Assembly (NCBI RefSeq): GCF_029051725.1
Contig: NZ_JAACFU010000003.1
Location: 558,001-622,000 of the forward strand
Reading direction: 5' to 3'
Source: Bradyrhizobium sp. CSS354
Lineage (GTDB): Bacteria; Pseudomonadota; Alphaproteobacteria; Rhizobiales; Xanthobacteraceae
Length of the DNA stretch: 64,000 nt
Positions 63,225-64,000 of this stretch are shown here, one piece after another. The notes below the pieces were generated by a model, which worked only from the letters and a program-made list of their open reading frames with translations, had not been told where the DNA came from and made no database searches. The number at the start of each line of letters is the position of its first letter. The first letter of the stretch is position 1. The translations under genes were made by a program, and so were the position numbers.

Positions 63225-64000
63225 ATGAACCGGACTGGACTCTTCATCGCCCTGGCGCTGTGGCTCGTGATCGGCGTCGTTTTCGGCCTCTATCCCGAGC
63301 TCGATCTCAAGCTCGCCGCGCTGTTCTTCGACCCCGCGACGAAGACGTTTCCGCTCAAGCTGAACGATTGGGCGAGCTTCGCGCGCGATGCCGCGATGTG
63401 GGTTGCGTGGGCGTTCGTGCTGCCTGCGCTGGTCGCGCTTGTGGTCAAGATGGTCCGGCCCGACCGCCCGCTGATGGTATCCGGGCGCGCGATCGTCTTC
63501 TTGCTGGTCACGATCATCATGTCGGCCGGCATCCTCACCAATCTCGCCTTCAAGACCTATTGGGGCCGGCCGCGCCCGGTGGTCGTGACGCAGTTTGCCG
63601 GCGATCAGCAATTCGTGCCGTGGTGGGATCCGCGCGGTGGCTGCGCGCGCAACTGCTCGTTCTTTTCGGGTGAGGGCGCGACCGCGTTCTGGACGCTGGC
63701 GCCCGCCGCACTGGCACCGCCGCCGTGGCGGCCGCTCGCTTATGCCGGAGCCGTGGTGTTCGGCCTCGTGACCAGCGGGCTGCGGATGGCCTTTGGCGGC
63801 CACTTCTTCACCGATGTGTCGATCGCCGGCCTCGTCACCTTCGTCGTCATCTGGTTTGCCTACGCATTGATCTACCGCTGGCCGCGGACCCGGTTTTCGG
63901 ACGAGGCGGTCGATGCCGCCCTGACCCGGCTGAACATGCCCGCCTACCGGCTTCGCCAGCGCCTGTTCGGCCGCAAGACGAGTGCGGAGCCGTCCGTTTG
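63225..64000 (+). CDS. PAP2 family phosphatase (truncated by window edge)
   Basis: 258 residues are visible with no stop before the edge. About six membrane segments are present. The PAP2 motifs are KTYWGRPRP (K110, R115, R117), FFSGEGATAF in place of PSGH (E150 for the usual His), and GLRMAFGGHFFTD (R187, H193, D197). FSGE-type variants occur in lipid A phosphatases and in unassigned alphaproteobacterial PAP2 proteins, so a lipid-phosphate substrate is likely. The end of the gene is missing. Confidence 0.88.
   Translation, partial: MNRTGLFIALALWLVIGVVFGLYPELDLKLAALFFDPATKTFPLKLNDWASFARDAAMWVAWAFVLPALVALVVKMVRPDRPLMVSGRAIVFLLVTIIMSAGILTNLAFKTYWGRPRPVVVTQFAGDQQFVPWWDPRGGCARNCSFFSGEGATAFWTLAPAALAPPPWRPLAYAGAVVFGLVTSGLRMAFGGHFFTDVSIAGLVTFVVIWFAYALIYRWPRTRFSDEAVDAALTRLNMPAYRLRQRLFGRKTSAEPSV

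Overview
The window looks like chromosomal core sequence from an alphaproteobacterium of the Bradyrhizobium/Nitrobacteraceae group. The clues are high GC throughout, alphaproteobacterial family content (the hemD, mitofilin-like, hemY order; an SDHAF4/DUF1674 protein; an IalB-like protein; an EVE-domain gene overlapping gpsA) and many short palindromic intergenic elements of the kind common in Bradyrhizobium genomes. The assignment is inferred from gene content; no marker gene such as rRNA is present. I see no insertion sequence, prophage, integrase, CRISPR array, rRNA or plasmid function. Coding density is high and genes rarely look broken.

Layout. 1-8.4 kb: end of a cytochrome c, a PanE-type reductase, a HCCA isomerase, a MATE exporter, a DUF2239 gene divergent from a GST with two TACCCGGGTA-type palindromes between them, gamma-glutamyltransferase divergent from an MFS protein. 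8.6-15.2 kb: purH, a heparinase-like protein, rsmB, DUF1674, a thermonuclease-like protein, an L,D-transpeptidase with a clear terminator. 15.6-23.4 kb: acs, topoisomerase IB, an SRPBCC protein, a class III cyclase, and the tsaD-gpsA-EVE operon. 23.5-27.6 kb: hemD, mitofilin-like gene, hemY and tRNA-Thr(CGT). 27.8-30.4 kb: small exported proteins, including two Cys-rich paralogues, and a polysaccharide deacetylase, with two CRP-like palindromes between the divergent genes. 30.4-37.2 kb: an MFS exporter divergent from a Tat hydrolase, cytochrome P450, DUF5939 cyclase row, then a TerB-like gene. 37.4-42.6 kb: SDR, GATase, enoyl-CoA hydratase, tRNA-Ala(CGC), YggT, DUF167, folD, ppa. 42.7-46.6 kb: GNAT divergent from a tight four-gene membrane/redox operon. 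46.7-53.5 kb: amine-oxidase-like FAD enzyme, typA, and an overlapping three-gene unit coding for a divergent Lgt-like enzyme, a multi-cysteine radical SAM protein and a small membrane protein. 53.6-64 kb: receiver protein, PhoD, TAXI protein, pterin dehydratase, YkvA, MDR/SDR pair, IalB-like protein, rlmN, a membrane protein, a truncated PAP2 phosphatase.

The most interesting unit is at 50222-52615. The radical SAM protein has the cysteine layout of the archaeal tetraether synthase (Tes) type, and it is translationally coupled to an Lgt-fold paralogue in which the usual catalytic His is absent. I infer a lipid-modifying pair, possibly acting on glycerolipid or lipoprotein acyl chains. Second in interest is the promoter region at 29485-29530, with two 9/10 matches to TGTGA-N6-TCACA spaced 30 bp apart, in a window that also encodes two class III nucleotide cyclases and a Crp/Fnr-type regulator.
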